The position numbers were made by a program, and so were the translations under genes. A stretch of DNA of 64,000 nt from Kitasatospora viridis (GTDB lineage Bacteria; Actinomycetota; Actinomycetes; Streptomycetales; Streptomycetaceae), in contig NZ_VIWT01000002.1 of the NCBI RefSeq assembly GCF_007829815.1, positions 186,001-250,000 of the forward strand. The letters run 5' to 3'. Below, piece after piece: positions 50,210-58,951 of this stretch (the first letter of the stretch is position 1; each line of letters starts with the position of its first letter). Under the pieces are notes generated by a model. The model ran no database searches. It was not told the origin of the DNA and worked only from the letters and a program-made list of their open reading frames with translations.

Positions 50210-52687
50210 GTGATCCCGGACTCCGTGAGTGAGCAAGCCGTGACGAAACAGGATGGGCGCCTTCCAGGGAGCCGGCCGACCCAGTGGGGCGGCGGCGAAA
50301 CGGGCACGGCGGTGGCGATCGTCGACGTCCACGGGTGCGTGACAGGCTGGAACGCCGATGCCGAGCGGCTCCTGGGCTACCCCGCCGACGAGGTCGTGGG
50401 CCGGCCCGCGGCGGACCTGCTGATCGAGCCCGTCACCGGCGACGACGTACGAAGCGCCGTGGCCGGGGCCCCGGAACGGTGGAGCGGCCCGCTCGCCCTG
50501 CGGCACCGCGACGGGCGGCGCGTGGAGGTGACCGTGATCGCGCACCACAGCCGCGCGGAGGGGAACGGGCCGGACGGCTGGCGTGTCCTGTGCGCCCTGA
50601 CGGGCTCGGAACCCCGGCCCGGGGACGAGGACCTCGCGCGGTGGGCCTTCGAGCAGGCGCCGCACTGCTCGGTCTCGCTGTACGACGCGCAGCTCCGGTA
50701 CCGCCGCTCCAACCAGGCCATGGTTCCCGTCGTCGGCCTGCCGGACAGCGCGCTGCGCGGCCTGGGCATCCTCGACATCACCACCCAGCCGCAGTCCGCC
50801 AAGCTCGCCGACGGACTGCGCCGCGCGCTGGAAAGCGGCGAGCCGGTGCACCTGGAGAGCTTCCAGCGCACCGGGGGCGAGCGGCGGATCCACGCCTGGT
50901 CCGTCGACTTCGCGCCCCTGAAGGACCCCGACGACCCCGACGGCACGGTGCACGGTGTCGCCCTGGTCGCCCACGACATGACCGAGCAGTTCTGGGCGCG
51001 CAAGCGCCTGCTGCTGCTCAACGAGGCCGGCAGCCGGATCGGCAGCACGCTGGATCTCAGCCGGACCGCGCGCGAGCTGTTGGAGGTGACGGTCCCCGAG
51101 TTCGCGGACTTCGCCAGCGTCGACCTGCTCACCGCCCTCGAAGCCGACATCGAACCGAGCGCCGGGGAGCTCGCCGGCGGTGTGATGCTCCGGCGGATCG
51201 CGCACCGCTTCGCCCCGGGCACGCGGCTGCCGACCGTGCTGGAGCTCGGCACCACCGACAGCTATCCGGAGTTCACACCGCCGGCGCGCGCGCTCGCGAC
51301 GGGCGCCGGAGTGCTCTGCAACGCCGAGGACCCCGAGTTCGTCCACTGGATGGCGGTGGACCGGCGCCGCGCCGCGATCATCCGGGACCAGGGCTACCAC
51401 TCGATGGTGGCGGTGCCGTTGCGCGCCCGCGGGGTGACGCTCGGCGTCGCCGTGTTCTACCGCCGCAGCCGCGCCGACCGCATGGAGCGGTTCGGCCAGG
51501 ACGACCTCCTGCTGGCCGAGGAACTGGCCGCCAGGGCCGCCGTCGCGATCGACAACGCCCGCAGGTACACCCGTGAGCGGGAGACCGCGCTCTCCCTGCA
51601 GCACAGCCTGCTGCCGCAGCGCATGCCGGAGCAGGCGGCGATGGAAGCGGCCTCCAGGTACGTCCCGGCGTCGACGCGCTCCGGGATCGGCGGCGACTGG
51701 TTCGACCTGATCCCGCTCTCCGGCGCCCGCATCGCCCTGGTCGTCGGCGACGTCGTGGGCCACGGCATCCGCGCCACCGCGACCATGGGCCGGCTGCGCA
51801 CCGCCGTGCGCACCCTCTCGGACGTGGACCTGCCGCCGGACGAGCTGCTGACCAGCCTGGACGACCTCGTGGTGCGGCTGTCGGAGGAGGCCGGGGCAGC
51901 GGGGGAGGTCGGCGAGATAGGGGCCACCTGCTGCTACGCCATCTACGATCCGGTGTCCCGGACGTGCACGATGGCCAGCGCCGGGCATCCGCCGCCGGTG
52001 ATCCTGCCGCCGGCGGGCACGCCAGAGGCAGCCCGGGTGTCGATCGGCCCGCCGCTCGGCGTCGGCGGCGGGCTGCCCTTCGAGGCGACCGAGGTGAAGC
52101 TGGCCGAAGGCAGCCTGGTCGCGATGTTCTCCAACGGTCTGGTCGAGACCCGCGAGCGCGACGTCGACGAGGGCTACCAGCGGCTGTGCCAGGTGCTCGC
52201 ACGCACCGGTCCCTCGCTGGAAGACGCCTGCGACGCCGTCCTCGACGACCTGGTGGCGGGGCGCCCCCGCGACGACGTCGCCCTGGTCATCGCGCGCACC
52301 CGCGCCCTGGACGACGACCGCGTCGTCACCTGGGAGATCCCGTCCCACCCGTCCGCGGTGGCGACCGCCCGCAAGGCGGCCTCGCAACGGCTGTCCGAGT
52401 GGGGCGTGGGCGAGCAGCTCTACGCGGCCGAACTGATCATCAGTGAACTGGTGACCAATGCGATCCGCTACGCGGCCCCGCCGATCACCCTGCGCCTGAT
52501 CCGCGACCAGGTCCTGATCTGCGAGGTCTCGGACGCCAGCAGCACCGCCCCGCACCTGCGCCGCGCCCGTGACTGGGAGGAGGGCGGCCGCGGCCTGCTG
52601 CTCGTCGCCCAGATGGCACACCGCTGGGGGGCCCGGCACAGCCTGACCGGCAAGACGATCTGGGCGGAGATGCCGCTCCTCCCGTGA
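50210..52687 (+). CDS. PAS-PAS-GAF-SpoIIE phosphatase with anti-sigma-type ATPase domain
   Basis: About 825 residues. Order: PAS 1 (VAIVDVHGCVTGWNADAERL), PAS 2 (FEQAPHCSVSLYDAQLRYRR), GAF (LLLLNEAGSRIGSTLDLSRT), PP2C-type SpoIIE domain (GIGGDWFDLIPLSGARIAL, VVGDVVGHGIRATATM) and a C-terminal HATPase_c_2 (ELIISELVTNAIRYAAPP, EGGRGLLLVAQMAHRWG). Such streptomycete proteins dephosphorylate anti-sigma antagonists and also bind sigma factors or antagonists, linking sensing to alternative sigma factors. The start could be GTG 50210, 50225 or 50240. No anti-sigma partner is adjacent. Confidence 0.9.
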   Translation: MIPDSVSEQAVTKQDGRLPGSRPTQWGGGETGTAVAIVDVHGCVTGWNADAERLLGYPADEVVGRPAADLLIEPVTGDDVRSAVAGAPERWSGPLALRHRDGRRVEVTVIAHHSRAEGNGPDGWRVLCALTGSEPRPGDEDLARWAFEQAPHCSVSLYDAQLRYRRSNQAMVPVVGLPDSALRGLGILDITTQPQSAKLADGLRRALESGEPVHLESFQRTGGERRIHAWSVDFAPLKDPDDPDGTVHGVALVAHDMTEQFWARKRLLLLNEAGSRIGSTLDLSRTARELLEVTVPEFADFASVDLLTALEADIEPSAGELAGGVMLRRIAHRFAPGTRLPTVLELGTTDSYPEFTPPARALATGAGVLCNAEDPEFVHWMAVDRRRAAIIRDQGYHSMVAVPLRARGVTLGVAVFYRRSRADRMERFGQDDLLLAEELAARAAVAIDNARRYTRERETALSLQHSLLPQRMPEQAAMEAASRYVPASTRSGIGGDWFDLIPLSGARIALVVGDVVGHGIRATATMGRLRTAVRTLSDVDLPPDELLTSLDDLVVRLSEEAGAAGEVGEIGATCCYAIYDPVSRTCTMASAGHPPPVILPPAGTPEAARVSIGPPLGVGGGLPFEATEVKLAEGSLVAMFSNGLVETRERDVDEGYQRLCQVLARTGPSLEDACDAVLDDLVAGRPRDDVALVIARTRALDDDRVVTWEIPSHPSAVATARKAASQRLSEWGVGEQLYAAELIISELVTNAIRYAAPPITLRLIRDQVLICEVSDASSTAPHLRRARDWEEGGRGLLLVAQMAHRWGARHSLTGKTIWAEMPLLP

Positions 52688-52819
52688 AGGGCCTCCCTGA
52701 CTGGTCGTCAGCACCGCCGGCGTCACGCTGAAGAGTGAACTGTCCCGAAGCGGCTCGAATCCGTGGACGGGAGCGCTACGTTGGTGTCCCGTCACAGACC
52801 AATGAGGAGAACCGGCGGC

Positions 52820-53329
52820 GTGACCAGCGAGCAGGATGCCATCAACACGGCCGTGGACGCCGTCATCTCCGCAGTGCGGGTCGGTGACACCGCGGGTCTG
52901 TACGAGGCCGTGATGCCACCGGCCGGCGAGCGGACGCCGCCCGACGAGGCCGCCCAGTGGTTCGCCCTGCTCCTGATCCACGTGGCGCTCGCCGCCTCCG
53001 CGGCCTGCGAGTTGGAACGGGGCTGTTCCCGGGAAGCCCTCTCGCGGTGGGTCGAGGATGTGCTGGGCCCGCCGCTCACCCCCGCGTTGATCCGTAGTGC
53101 GGACCCCGCCCGCATCGACCACGTCGCGGCCGCGACCGCCGCGGCCGACCACGCCCGGTACGTCGAGTACACCGTCGAGCTGATGCGGGTGGGCCTCTCC
53201 GCACCGGGCGACGACGTGGACCCGCGGATCGTCGAAGCCCACCAGGCGGCGACGAACGACAAGACGGCCCGGATCAACGTGATCGCGCTGCTCGGCCGCC
53301 TCGCCGCCGTGCCCTCCCGGCAGGGGTGA
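52820..53329 (+). CDS. Hypothetical alpha-helical protein
   Basis: 169 residues, acidic, mostly helical (for example NTAVDAVISAVRVGDTAGLY), with no domain recognised and no signal peptide. The GTG at 52820 follows GAGGAG; an ATG at 52802 is an alternative. It converges with the MarR gene (41-bp gap). Confidence 0.6.
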   Translation: MTSEQDAINTAVDAVISAVRVGDTAGLYEAVMPPAGERTPPDEAAQWFALLLIHVALAASAACELERGCSREALSRWVEDVLGPPLTPALIRSADPARIDHVAAATAAADHARYVEYTVELMRVGLSAPGDDVDPRIVEAHQAATNDKTARINVIALLGRLAAVPSRQG

Positions 53330-53370
53330 GCCCGGCGGCACCTTCGCGGTCGGCGGTCGGATCTCGATCT

Positions 53371-53832
53371 TCACAGCAGCGTCTGGGCCAGGTTGTCGGT
53401 CACCCGCTGGAGCACCGAGACCGCAGCGGCGTACTCCTCCTCCGTGATGTCGCCGAGGAACTCCGCACGCACCCGGGCCATGTGGTCCTTCGCCGTCGCC
53501 AGGCCCTCGCGGCCCTGCTCCGTGAGGGTCAGCCGGCCGTCCGTCCCGATGCTGAGCCAGCCCCGGTGTACGAGGGCGTCGGCGGCGTGGACGATCACCT
53601 CGGTGTCCATGCCGTAGGGCACGGCCACGGCGCGAACCTCCTCCCTGGTGAGCCCGTGCTCGGCGCGGACGATGTTGTTGAGCGCCCACCACTGCGGCTG
53701 GGTCACGTCGATGCGTGCCAGGGCGGCTTGCGAGTGCCGCAGGATCGCCTCGGTGGCGCCCCAGGCGACCAGGGCGATGGGCGGCTGGGAGGGGGTGGCG
53801 GTGCGGTTCTGCGGGGTGCTTACGGTCGTCAT
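53371..53832 (-). CDS. MarR-family transcriptional regulator
   Basis: 153 residues. The winged helix-turn-helix is weakly marked but recognisable: QPQWWALNNIVRAEHGLTRE, VIVHAADALVHRGWLSIG and the wing DGRLTLTEQGREGL, followed by dimerisation helices. A CTCAAG/TTGAG dyad lies just upstream of its start and is a candidate autoregulatory site. Confidence 0.8.
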   Translation of the reverse strand: MTTVSTPQNRTATPSQPPIALVAWGATEAILRHSQAALARIDVTQPQWWALNNIVRAEHGLTREEVRAVAVPYGMDTEVIVHAADALVHRGWLSIGTDGRLTLTEQGREGLATAKDHMARVRAEFLGDITEEEYAAAVSVLQRVTDNLAQTLL

Positions 53833-53849
53833 GATCGGCAGGCTAGAAG

Positions 53850-53870
53850 CTCAAGTGCGGTTGAGGTCAA
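53850..53870. promoter_or_regulatory. CTCAA-N6-TTGAG dyad upstream of the MarR gene
   Basis: CTCAAGTGCGGTTGAG (53850-53865) has 5-bp arms, and TTGAGGTCAA (53861-53870) adds an overlapping TTGA/TCAA dyad. It starts 18 bp upstream of the MarR start codon. Confidence 0.5.
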
Positions 53871-53911
53871 GGTCGTGGCGCTGCCGCCACGAAGCCGTTG
53901 TGGCGGGTGTG

Positions 53912-53990
53912 AGCCCTGCGGCAAGGACGGCCCCTGGTACGTACTCCGGCTCATCGACGGTGCTGCGGACCCCGGTGGTTTCGCACTGGG
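53912..53990 (-). pseudogene. Fragment of a second copy of the HxD oxygenase-like gene
   Basis: The minus strand reads QCETTGVRSTVDEPEYVPG and then AVLAAG, matching ARCETTGARTVGGEAEYEPG and AVLPAG of the protein at 44834. The first 15 or so codons including the ATG, and everything after about residue 45, are missing. It lies just downstream of the pentapeptide paralog, in the same order as in the intact locus. Confidence 0.65.
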
Positions 53991-54012
53991 TCCGGGCTCC
54001 TCCCGGATGGGG

Positions 54013-54327
54013 TCACCGGCGTTGGTTGAGGGTGTCGCCGAAGGTCACGTCCAGCTCCGCGATCAGGGATAGGTCGCAGACGTCGAACTCGACGGATTCC
54101 AGGCGGACTTTGGCGAGCAGGACACGATCGGCCCGCAGTCCGCCGATGCGGCCGGTGATGAGGCTGGTGTCGGACAGGTCCAGGTCGCGCAGATCGGCGT
54201 CGGCGTAATGGAAGTCCTGGACGATGCCCCGGGCGGAGTCCAGGGAGGTGACGTTGGACAGGTAGAGGCCGGGCTCGTTCAGGGTGGGAAGCGTGACGGT
54301 GACGCGGCCGACGGTGAGGCTGTCCAT
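54013..54327 (-). pseudogene. Internally deleted paralog of the pentapeptide-repeat protein
   Basis: 104 residues from ATG 54327. The first 30 residues (VTVTLPTLNEPGLYLSNVTS) and the last 17 (LIAELDVTFGDTLNQRR) match the protein at 45573 closely. The middle differs: it retains a pentapeptide segment (ADLRDLDLSDTSLITGRIGG) that copy 45573 lacks, and lacks about 120 residues that copy 45573 keeps. Upstream DNA also matches (GGCTCCGCTCTGTCGGGCC). The frame is open, so a short protein may still be made. No precursor peptide or radical-SAM gene is found beside it. Confidence 0.65.
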
Positions 54328-54549
54328 GGGGTGGGGCTCCGCTCTGTCGGGCCGGGGCGGGCCTGGGCGCTTCAGCTGGCGCGGCGTCATGTCCCCTGCA
54401 CGTGGGGAGAAGAGCGCGCAGAAAGCGAGTACGGCCCTTGTCCGCACCCTACTGCCACGACAGGATTCCGATCTGCACCGAGACTCCACAGATCCTCGAA
54501 GTCGTGGCTCCCCGGACCGAGGAGCCACAGTCCCCGGAAGGGCCTCATC

Positions 54550-54846
54550 ATGACCGTCCTCAAGCGCGCGCTCGGCACCACCCTTGCCGCCGGCGCCCTC
54601 CTGCTGACCGTCGGCGCACTGCCGGCCAGCGCTCAGGCTGCCGTCACCGGGCAGGCGGTTTTCGTCGGCAATGCTTTCAGTGGCAGCCCCTACCTCTCGA
54701 ACAGCAGCGCCTACAACAGTGCCCACGCCCAGGCCATGGCGGCGGGCTACACCGATGCCCAGTGCTCGCTGACCAAGGCGCCGATCGCCTACCGGATCAC
54801 TCCGACCCTCTGGCAGTCCAGCGCGCAGATCACCTGCAACGCCTGA
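54550..54846 (+). CDS. Small secreted protein of unknown function
   Basis: 98 residues. A signal peptide (LKRALGTTLAAGALLLTVGA) ends at PASAQAA. The mature part has about 66 residues with two Cys (DAQCSLTK and ITCNA at the C-terminus), which could form one disulfide. Similar small two-Cys secreted proteins occur in streptomycetes without known role. GGAAGGG precedes the ATG. The 222-bp gap before it holds the upstream border of the pentapeptide remnant and a short leader. Confidence 0.75.
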   Translation: MTVLKRALGTTLAAGALLLTVGALPASAQAAVTGQAVFVGNAFSGSPYLSNSSAYNSAHAQAMAAGYTDAQCSLTKAPIAYRITPTLWQSSAQITCNA

Positions 54847-54872
54847 CGAATCGACGCCTGACGAACGACTGC

Positions 54873-54912
54873 CGAGTGCGTGCCATGGTCCGCAGACCGT
54901 GGCACGCACTCG
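54873..54912. terminator. Stem-loop between the small secreted protein gene and xylA
   Basis: An 18-bp stem (54873-54890 with 54895-54912) has one mismatch and a CGCA loop, between convergent genes. Confidence 0.8.
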
Positions 54913-54921
54913 CTCAACGGT

Positions 54922-56094
54922 TCAGCGCGCGCCGAGCAGGTGCTCCAGCGCCAGCTGGTCGAGCTGCTCGAAGGCCATGCCGCGGGCGGCCGCCGCGTCG
55001 ACGTCGAACTCCTCGAAGGCCGCGCGGTCGGCGAGCAGGCCGGCCAGGCCGTCCTCCGCCGTGCGGGCGGCGAGTTCGGGCAGGCGCGAGGCGGCGAGGG
55101 CGGCCTGGACGTCGGGGTCGGCGCGGAAGGCGAGGGCGCGCTCGCGCAGGAGGAGGTAGTTGCGCATGCAGCCGGCGGCGGAGGCCCAGACGCCGTCGAA
55201 GTCCTCGGTGCGCGGGGGCTTGAAGTCGAAGTGCTTGGGGCCCTGGTAGCCGGCCGACTCCAGGAGGTCGACCAGCCAGAAGGCCTGGCGCAGGTCGCCG
55301 GCGCCGAAGCGGAAGTCCTGGTCGTACTTGATGCCGGACTGGCCGTTGAGGTCGATGTGGAAGAGCTTGCCGTGCCACAGGGCCTGGGCGATGCCGTGCG
55401 GGAAGTTGAGCCCGGCCATCTGCTCGTGGCCGACCTCGGGGTTGACGCCGACCCGGTCGGAGTACTCCAGCTCGTTGATGAAGGCCAGGGCGTGGCCGAC
55501 GGTCGGGAGCAGGATGTCGCCGCGGGGCTCGTTGGGCTTGGGCTCGATGGCGAAGCGCAGGTCGTAGCCCTGCTGCTCGACATACTCGCCGAGCAGGTCG
55601 AAGGCCTCCTTCAGCCGGTCGAGCGCGGTGCGAACGTCCTTGGCGGCGCCGGACTCGGCGCCCTCGCGGCCGCCCCAGGCGACGTAGACCGAGGCGCCGA
55701 GCTCGGCGGCCAGGTCGATGTTGCGGATGGTCTTGCGCAGCGCGTAGCGGCGCACGTCGCGGTCGTTGGCGGTGAACGCGCCGTCCTTGAAGACGGGGTG
55801 GGTGAAGAGGTTGGTGGTGGCCATCGGGACCCGCAGGCCGGCGGTGTCCAGGGCGGCGCGGAACCGCTTGACGGTCTGCTCGCGCTCGGCGTCCGAGGAG
55901 CCGAACGGGATCAGGTCGTCATCGTGGAAGGTGACGCCGTAGGCGCCGAGCGCGGCGAGCCGCTGGACGGTCTCGACCGGGTCGAGGGCCGGCCGGGTGG
56001 CGTCGCCGAAGGGGTCCCGGCCCTGCCAGCCGACGGTCCACAGGCCGAAGGTGAACTTGTCGGCCGGGGTGGGAACGAGGGGGTCGCTGGTCAC
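54922..56094 (-). CDS. xylA: Xylose isomerase
   Basis: Converts D-xylose to D-xylulose in the cytoplasm. 390 residues, the usual class I (actinobacterial) length. Conserved parts: DKFTFGLWTVGWQGRDPFGD, VTFHDDDLIPFG (catalytic His), YVAWGGREGAE, FAIEPKPNEPRGD, VNPEVGHEQMAGLNFPHG and KLFHIDLNGQSG (metal ligands). GTG start at 56094. It is divergent from xylB with a ROK-type operator between. Confidence 0.97.
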   Translation of the reverse strand: MTSDPLVPTPADKFTFGLWTVGWQGRDPFGDATRPALDPVETVQRLAALGAYGVTFHDDDLIPFGSSDAEREQTVKRFRAALDTAGLRVPMATTNLFTHPVFKDGAFTANDRDVRRYALRKTIRNIDLAAELGASVYVAWGGREGAESGAAKDVRTALDRLKEAFDLLGEYVEQQGYDLRFAIEPKPNEPRGDILLPTVGHALAFINELEYSDRVGVNPEVGHEQMAGLNFPHGIAQALWHGKLFHIDLNGQSGIKYDQDFRFGAGDLRQAFWLVDLLESAGYQGPKHFDFKPPRTEDFDGVWASAAGCMRNYLLLRERALAFRADPDVQAALAASRLPELAARTAEDGLAGLLADRAAFEEFDVDAAAARGMAFEQLDQLALEHLLGAR

Positions 56095-56145
56095 TGCTGG
56101 CTCCGATCACTGCGCACTACCGGGAAACTTCCGCCCGCAAACGTG

Positions 56146-56166
56146 TTTGTCAGGGCGAAAAACAAA
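56146..56166. promoter_or_regulatory. xylA/xylB divergent promoter with putative XylR(ROK) operator
   Basis: TTTGT (56146-56150) and ACAAA (56162-56166) form an AT-rich dyad that stands out in the GC-rich intergenic region. ROK-type XylR proteins bind such TTTGT/ACAAA repeats. A TTGTCA (56147-56152) and TAGTAT (56168-56173) could serve xylB. Confidence 0.6.
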
Positions 56167-56212
56167 TTAGTATGCCGAGGCGTCGGAAGGAAGCCCCCAG
56201 ATGGAGGAACGC

Positions 56213-57643
56213 ATGGCAGCCCAGCGAGTTGTGATCGGTGTCGACAGCTCCACCCAGTCGACCAAGGCCCTCGCCGTCGACCTCGCGACCGGGACGGTGC
56301 TCGGCCAGGGGCGCGCCGCGCACACCGTCAGCGAGGGCGCCGGGCGGGAGAGCGACCCCGAGCAGTGGTGGCGGGCGCTCGGCGAGGCGGTGGCCGCGAC
56401 CGGCTGGGCGGACCGGGCGGTCGCCGTGTCGGTGGCCGGCCAGCAGCACGGGCTGGTCACCCTCGACGCGGCCGGCCGGCCGGTGCGCCCGGCCCTGCTC
56501 TGGAACGACGTGCGGTCCGCGCCGCAGGCCGCGCGGCTGCGGGACGGGTTCGGCCGGGAGGAGATCGCCCGGCGCACCGGCAGCGTCCCGACCGCCGCCT
56601 TCACCGCCGCCAAGTGGGCCTGGCTGCGGGAGCACGAGCCCGCCGCCGCCGACCGGGTCGCCGCCGTCCGGCTGCCGCACGACTTCCTGACGGAGCGTCT
56701 GACCGGCGAGCCGGCCACCGACCGCGGGGACGCCTCGGGAACCGGCTGGTGGGGGCCGGACGGCTACGACCGGGAGATCCTCGACCGGATCGGCCTCGAC
56801 CCCGCCCTCCTGCCGCCGGTCCTCGCACCGGGCACGGGGGTCGGCTTCGTCGGCCCCGACCTGCCGCTGCGGCAGGGAACGCTGGTCGCCACCGGGACCG
56901 GCGACAACATGGCCGCCGCGCTCGGACTCGGCCTGACGCCCGGTCAGCCGGTGCTCAGCCTCGGCACCTCCGGCACCGTCTACGCCGTCGGCCGCAAGCG
57001 CCCCACCGATCCGAGCGGGACGGTGGCCGGCTTCGCCGACGCCCTCGGCGGCTGGCTGCCGCTCGCCTGCACGCTCAACTGCACCCTGGCCGTCGACCGC
57101 TTCGCCGCCCTGCTCGGGCGCGACCGCGAGGAGGTCGAGGAGGGCGGCACGGCGGTGGTGCTGCCCTACCTCGACGGCGAACGCACCCCCGACCTGCCGG
57201 GCGCCTCCGGCCTGGTGCACGGTCTGCGCCACGACACCACGCCGGGCCAGCTGCTCCAGGCCGCCTACGACGGCGCCGCCCACGCCCTGCTCACCGCCCT
57301 CGAAGACGTGCTGGGCGCGGGGGGCGAGAGCCCCGACCAGGACGTGCCGCTGCTGCTGATCGGCGGCGGCGCCCGCGGGCGGGCCTGGCAGCGGACCGTG
57401 CTGCGCCTGAGCGGTCGCGCCGTCCAGGTGCCGGCCGCCGCGGAGCTGGTCGCGCTCGGCGCCGCCGCGCAGGCGGCCGCCCTGGTCACCGGGGAGCCGG
57501 CCGACGCGGTGGCCTGCCGCTGGCGGACCGCCGAGGGCCTGCTGCTGGAGCCGGTGGCGCGCGACGACGAGGCGCTTGAGAGGATCACGGTTACCCTGCG
57601 TCGGGCAGGGGCGCTGCAGGGCGCCCCGGCGCGGGACCAGTAG
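56213..57643 (+). CDS. xylB: Xylulokinase
   Basis: Phosphorylates D-xylulose to D-xylulose 5-phosphate. 476 residues, FGGY family. VVIGVDSSTQSTKALAVD at the start, GQQHGLV (substrate Asp/His region), ALLWNDVR, TGTGDNMAAALG, LSLGTSGTVYAV and IGGGARGRAWQ. The ATG at 56213 is preferred to one at 56201 because GGAGGAAC lies between them at the right spacing. It is followed after 14 bp by xylR, forming one operon. Confidence 0.94.
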   Translation: MAAQRVVIGVDSSTQSTKALAVDLATGTVLGQGRAAHTVSEGAGRESDPEQWWRALGEAVAATGWADRAVAVSVAGQQHGLVTLDAAGRPVRPALLWNDVRSAPQAARLRDGFGREEIARRTGSVPTAAFTAAKWAWLREHEPAAADRVAAVRLPHDFLTERLTGEPATDRGDASGTGWWGPDGYDREILDRIGLDPALLPPVLAPGTGVGFVGPDLPLRQGTLVATGTGDNMAAALGLGLTPGQPVLSLGTSGTVYAVGRKRPTDPSGTVAGFADALGGWLPLACTLNCTLAVDRFAALLGRDREEVEEGGTAVVLPYLDGERTPDLPGASGLVHGLRHDTTPGQLLQAAYDGAAHALLTALEDVLGAGGESPDQDVPLLLIGGGARGRAWQRTVLRLSGRAVQVPAAAELVALGAAAQAAALVTGEPADAVACRWRTAEGLLLEPVARDDEALERITVTLRRAGALQGAPARDQ

Positions 57644-57657
57644 GAGGGACGTCGCGA

Positions 57658-58875
57658 GTGGCGGTCGGCGCAGTGAGCAGGAACCCGGAGGGCGGACCGG
57701 CCTCGCAGCAGGCCATGCGCCGGCAGAACCTCGCGGTGGTGCTCGGCACGATCGCCGGGCAGAGCCCGCTCTCCGGGCTCTCCCGGGCGGACGTCGCCGG
57801 CCTCACCGGGCTGACCAGGGCGGCCGTCTCCTCGCTGGTCGACGAGCTGATCGGCCGCGGCGCGCTGACCGAGGCGGAGACCGCGCCGAGCGGCCGGGTC
57901 GGCCGGCCCGGCCGGGCGCTGGCCGTCAGCGACAGCGGACCGGCGGGCCTCGGGTTGGAGGTCGGCGTCACGCACCTCGGCGCCTGCGTGGTGGACCTGC
58001 GCGGCGAGGCCCGGGTGTGGCGGCGGGTGGAGCGGGCCAACGCGGGCCGGCCGGCCGGCGAGGTGCTGGCCGAGGTCGCGGCGCTGGGCGCCGAGGCGCA
58101 GGCCGAGGCGGACGGGCTCGGGCTGCGCGTCGAGGGCCGGGTGCTGGCCGTGCCCGGGGTGGTGCCGAGCGCCCAGCCGGGCCTGGTCGAGCACGCCCCC
58201 AACCTCGGCTGGCACGCCGTGCGGCCTGCCGACCACTGGCCCGACCCGGAGACCGTGCCCGAGCCGGAGAACGAGGCCAACCTCGGCGCGCTGGCCGAGT
58301 ACTGGCAGGGCGGGCACGGCGCCGAGACCTTCGTGCACGTCTCCGCCGAGGCCGGCATCGGCGCCGCGCTGATCGTCGACGGGCAGCTGTTCCGCGGCGC
58401 GCGCGGCTTCGCCGGCGAGCTCGGGCACATCCCCGTCCACCCGGACGGCCTGCCCTGCTCCTGCGGTTCGCGCGGGTGCCTGGAGCAGTACGCGGGGGAG
58501 GCGGCCGTGCTGCGCGAGGCCGGGCTCGTGGGGGAGGGGGACCCGGTCGCGCTGCTGGCCGGGCGGGCGGGCGCGGGGGACCGGGCGGCGCTGCGCGCGC
58601 TGGAGCGGGCGGGCCGCGCCCTGGGGCTGGCCCTCGCCTCCGCGGTGAACCTGGTCGACCCGGACGGCCTGGTGCTGGGCGGCGCCTACGCCGAGCTCGC
58701 CGACTGGCTGCTGCCGGCGGTCCGCGCCGAGCTGGCCGCCCGGGTCACCGTTCGGCCCTGGCCGTCCGAGGCCCTGCGGCCCTCGCTGCTGGGGCGGCGC
58801 GGCGCGCTGCTCGGCGCGGCCCTGGTGACGACCCGTCAGCTGATCGCGGACCCGACCCGGCTGCCAGCGGCCTGA
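57658..58875 (+). CDS. xylR: ROK-family xylose repressor
   Basis: 405 residues. The N-terminal winged helix-turn-helix is MRRQNLAVVLGTIAG followed by SRADVAGLTGLTRAAVSSLV. The C-terminal sugar-kinase-like domain contains HVSAEAGIGAALIVDGQLF, GFAGELGHIPVHPDG and the zinc box CSCGSRGCLEQYAG. It probably represses xylA and xylB through the TTTGT/ACAAA dyad and is relieved by xylose. GTG start with GAGGGACG upstream. Confidence 0.9.
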   Translation: MAVGAVSRNPEGGPASQQAMRRQNLAVVLGTIAGQSPLSGLSRADVAGLTGLTRAAVSSLVDELIGRGALTEAETAPSGRVGRPGRALAVSDSGPAGLGLEVGVTHLGACVVDLRGEARVWRRVERANAGRPAGEVLAEVAALGAEAQAEADGLGLRVEGRVLAVPGVVPSAQPGLVEHAPNLGWHAVRPADHWPDPETVPEPENEANLGALAEYWQGGHGAETFVHVSAEAGIGAALIVDGQLFRGARGFAGELGHIPVHPDGLPCSCGSRGCLEQYAGEAAVLREAGLVGEGDPVALLAGRAGAGDRAALRALERAGRALGLALASAVNLVDPDGLVLGGAYAELADWLLPAVRAELAARVTVRPWPSEALRPSLLGRRGALLGAALVTTRQLIADPTRLPAA

Positions 58876-58909
58876 CCGGCCCGGGGCCGTCCCGGCGCAG
58901 CGTGCATAA

Positions 58910-58919
58910 TGACCGGTCA
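58910..58919. promoter_or_regulatory. Palindromic TGACCGGTCA site at the GntR promoter
   Basis: A perfect 10-bp palindrome directly follows CATAAT (58905-58910), a -10-like sequence, and lies 33 bp before the GntR start. FadR-type GntR proteins bind short TGGTC/GACCA-like dyads, so this is probably an autoregulatory site. Confidence 0.55.
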
Positions 58920-58951
58920 GACATCGGAGCACTGCGCTGGGAGGCACTGAC

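Noticed and set aside
49838..53692. Minus-strand open frame of about 1280 codons opposite the SpoIIE phosphatase
   Set aside because: It is the shadow of a well-supported multi-domain gene, with repetitive Arg/Gly/Val composition. Only its last 20 residues look protein-like and are noted as a possible remnant.
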